7,221 nucleotides of DNA from Eubacteriales bacterium. Lineage in GTDB: Bacteria > Bacillota_A > Clostridia > Christensenellales > Aristaeellaceae. This document shows, in pieces, positions 6,374 to 7,221 of this stretch. The DNA is taken from assembly GCA_029974855.1 (NCBI GenBank), contig JARKQO010000278.1, positions 1 through 7,221 of the forward strand, read 5' to 3'. Position numbers and translations under genes: made by a program. Under the pieces are notes generated by a model, which saw only the letters and a list, made by a program, of their open reading frames with translations, made no database searches and had not been told where the DNA came from. How positions within the stretch are numbered: position 1 is the stretch's first letter; each line of letters begins with the position of its first letter.

Positions 6374-6417
6374 TTCCCATGCGGCAAGGCCGCTGAAAAT
6401 GAAAAGGAGGCTATCCC

Positions 6418-7221
6418 ATGAAAAAACTGTTTGCGATTCTGCTGGTTGCCTTGTTGGCCCTGCCCATGTTCGGCGCCTTTGCGCAGGACCTGGGCGATCC
6501 CGTGAGCATCACCGTGAGCCTCACGGCAGTCTCCACCGACACCCACGCCAAGGCCATGATGGAGTTTGAGAAATACGTGGAAGAGGCCTCCGGCGGCAAC
6601 ATCCAGGTGGAGGTCCACACCGACGCCGTGCTCTTCACCCAGGAGGAGGAAGTGGTGGCGGTAGCCGGCAACGACGTGCAGATGTCCTTGGTCAGCGCCA
6701 GCTGGCTCACCACCGGCTCCCCCTGGATCGGCATGTTCGCCGCCGGGTATACCTTCAAGTCCTACGACCACATGACCGCCGTGCTCAACGGCGAGATCGG
6801 CCAGGAGATCTACGCCCGGGTGGCCCAGGAGCAGGGCGTTCTGCCTTTGGGGGCCTGGTACCTGGGTTCCCGGCAGATTTCCCTGTCCGCGGACAAGGCC
6901 ATCAAAACCCCTGAGGATTTGAAGGGCGTGAACCTGCGGATGCCCAACTCCGAAGCCTGGCTGGAGCTGGGCCGGGCCCTGGGCGCCAACCCCACCCCCA
7001 TCTCCTTCTCCGAGCTGTACCTGGCTTTGCAGACCGGCGTGGTGGACGGCCAGGACAACCCCCTGCCCACCGTGGAAAGCGCCAAGTTCTACGAGGTGCA
7101 AAAGTCCATCACCATCACCAACCACCTGGTGGATTCCGTGTGGCCCTGCATCAACGTGGATTTCTGGAATGGCCTGACCCCGGCCCAGCAGCAGATTGTG
7201 AAGGACGGCGTGGAGGCGGGC
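6418..7221 (+). CDS. dctP: TRAP transporter substrate-binding protein, DctP family (3' end outside window)
   Basis: The first 268 codons are present; the family is usually about 320-350 aa, so the C-terminus is missing. This extracytoplasmic protein would capture an organic or sugar acid and hand it to the DctQM membrane subunits, expected just downstream. Residues 1-22 are a classical signal peptide: MKK, a hydrophobic core, then an AFA cleavage site before Gln23. There is no cysteine for lipid attachment. Family marks are LKGVNLRMPNS (168-178) with Arg174, which normally binds the ligand carboxylate, and GANPTPISFSELYLALQTGV (189-208) followed by VDGQDNPL (209-216) and KFYEVQKSITITNH (223-236). 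AAGGAGG (6404-6410) lies seven bases before the ATG. The 44-base gap after the regulator shows no promoter or terminator, so it likely belongs to the same operon. The ligand cannot be named. Confidence 0.93.
   Translation, partial: MKKLFAILLVALLALPMFGAFAQDLGDPVSITVSLTAVSTDTHAKAMMEFEKYVEEASGGNIQVEVHTDAVLFTQEEEVVAVAGNDVQMSLVSASWLTTGSPWIGMFAAGYTFKSYDHMTAVLNGEIGQEIYARVAQEQGVLPLGAWYLGSRQISLSADKAIKTPEDLKGVNLRMPNSEAWLELGRALGANPTPISFSELYLALQTGVVDGQDNPLPTVESAKFYEVQKSITITNHLVDSVWPCINVDFWNGLTPAQQQIVKDGVEAG

Overview
This is a G+C-rich, almost fully coding stretch from an anaerobic or fermentative bacterium. All seven genes lie on the + strand. The basis for the lineage is an oxygen-sensitive pyruvate formate-lyase, GGAGG-type ribosome binding sites ahead of the genes, TTG and GTG starts alongside ATG, and one classical TTGACA/TACAAT promoter. 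These suggest a G+C-rich Firmicute such as a gut Oscillospiraceae-type clostridium. That is inference: the last gene encodes a substrate-binding protein with a cleavable signal peptide and no lipobox cysteine, which fits a diderm such as a spirochaete better, so the lineage stays open.

Region 1 (43-3021) is a pyruvate formate-lyase pair. pflB has both active-site cysteines and the glycyl-radical site. Fifteen bases later comes pflA, the radical-SAM activating enzyme, which starts at TTG. Region 2 (3022-3735) is a single YhcH/YjgK/YiaL-family gene with its own possible promoter. A 12-bp perfect palindrome overlaps the proposed -10, and a GC-rich hairpin sits directly before the ribosome binding site. 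The gene is followed by three 12-bp tandem repeats and a long terminator-like hairpin.

Region 3 (3736-7221) opens with an AT-rich regulatory stretch carrying a very good sigma70-type promoter and several small dyads. It then runs as a tight operon: a DapA/NanA-superfamily class I aldolase, an HpcH/HpaI class II aldolase, a GntR/FCD regulator and a TRAP-type DctP binding protein cut by the window end. The first three overlap by 4 and 11 bases. The TRAP membrane subunits are expected just downstream.

Together this reads as a catabolic locus for an acidic sugar or related carboxylate. The TRAP binding protein would capture the acid, GntR would sense it or a breakdown product, the aldolases would cleave 2-keto acid intermediates to pyruvate plus an aldehyde, and pyruvate formate-lyase could turn the pyruvate into acetyl-CoA and formate. 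YhcH-family genes accompany such clusters elsewhere (E. coli nan and yia loci). The substrate cannot be read from the sequence. I see no mobile element, CRISPR array, tRNA or rRNA, and nothing that is clearly a wholly new system. The least ordinary points are the pairing of two mechanistically different aldolases, the unusual active-site motif of the class I enzyme, and the dyad-rich promoter.
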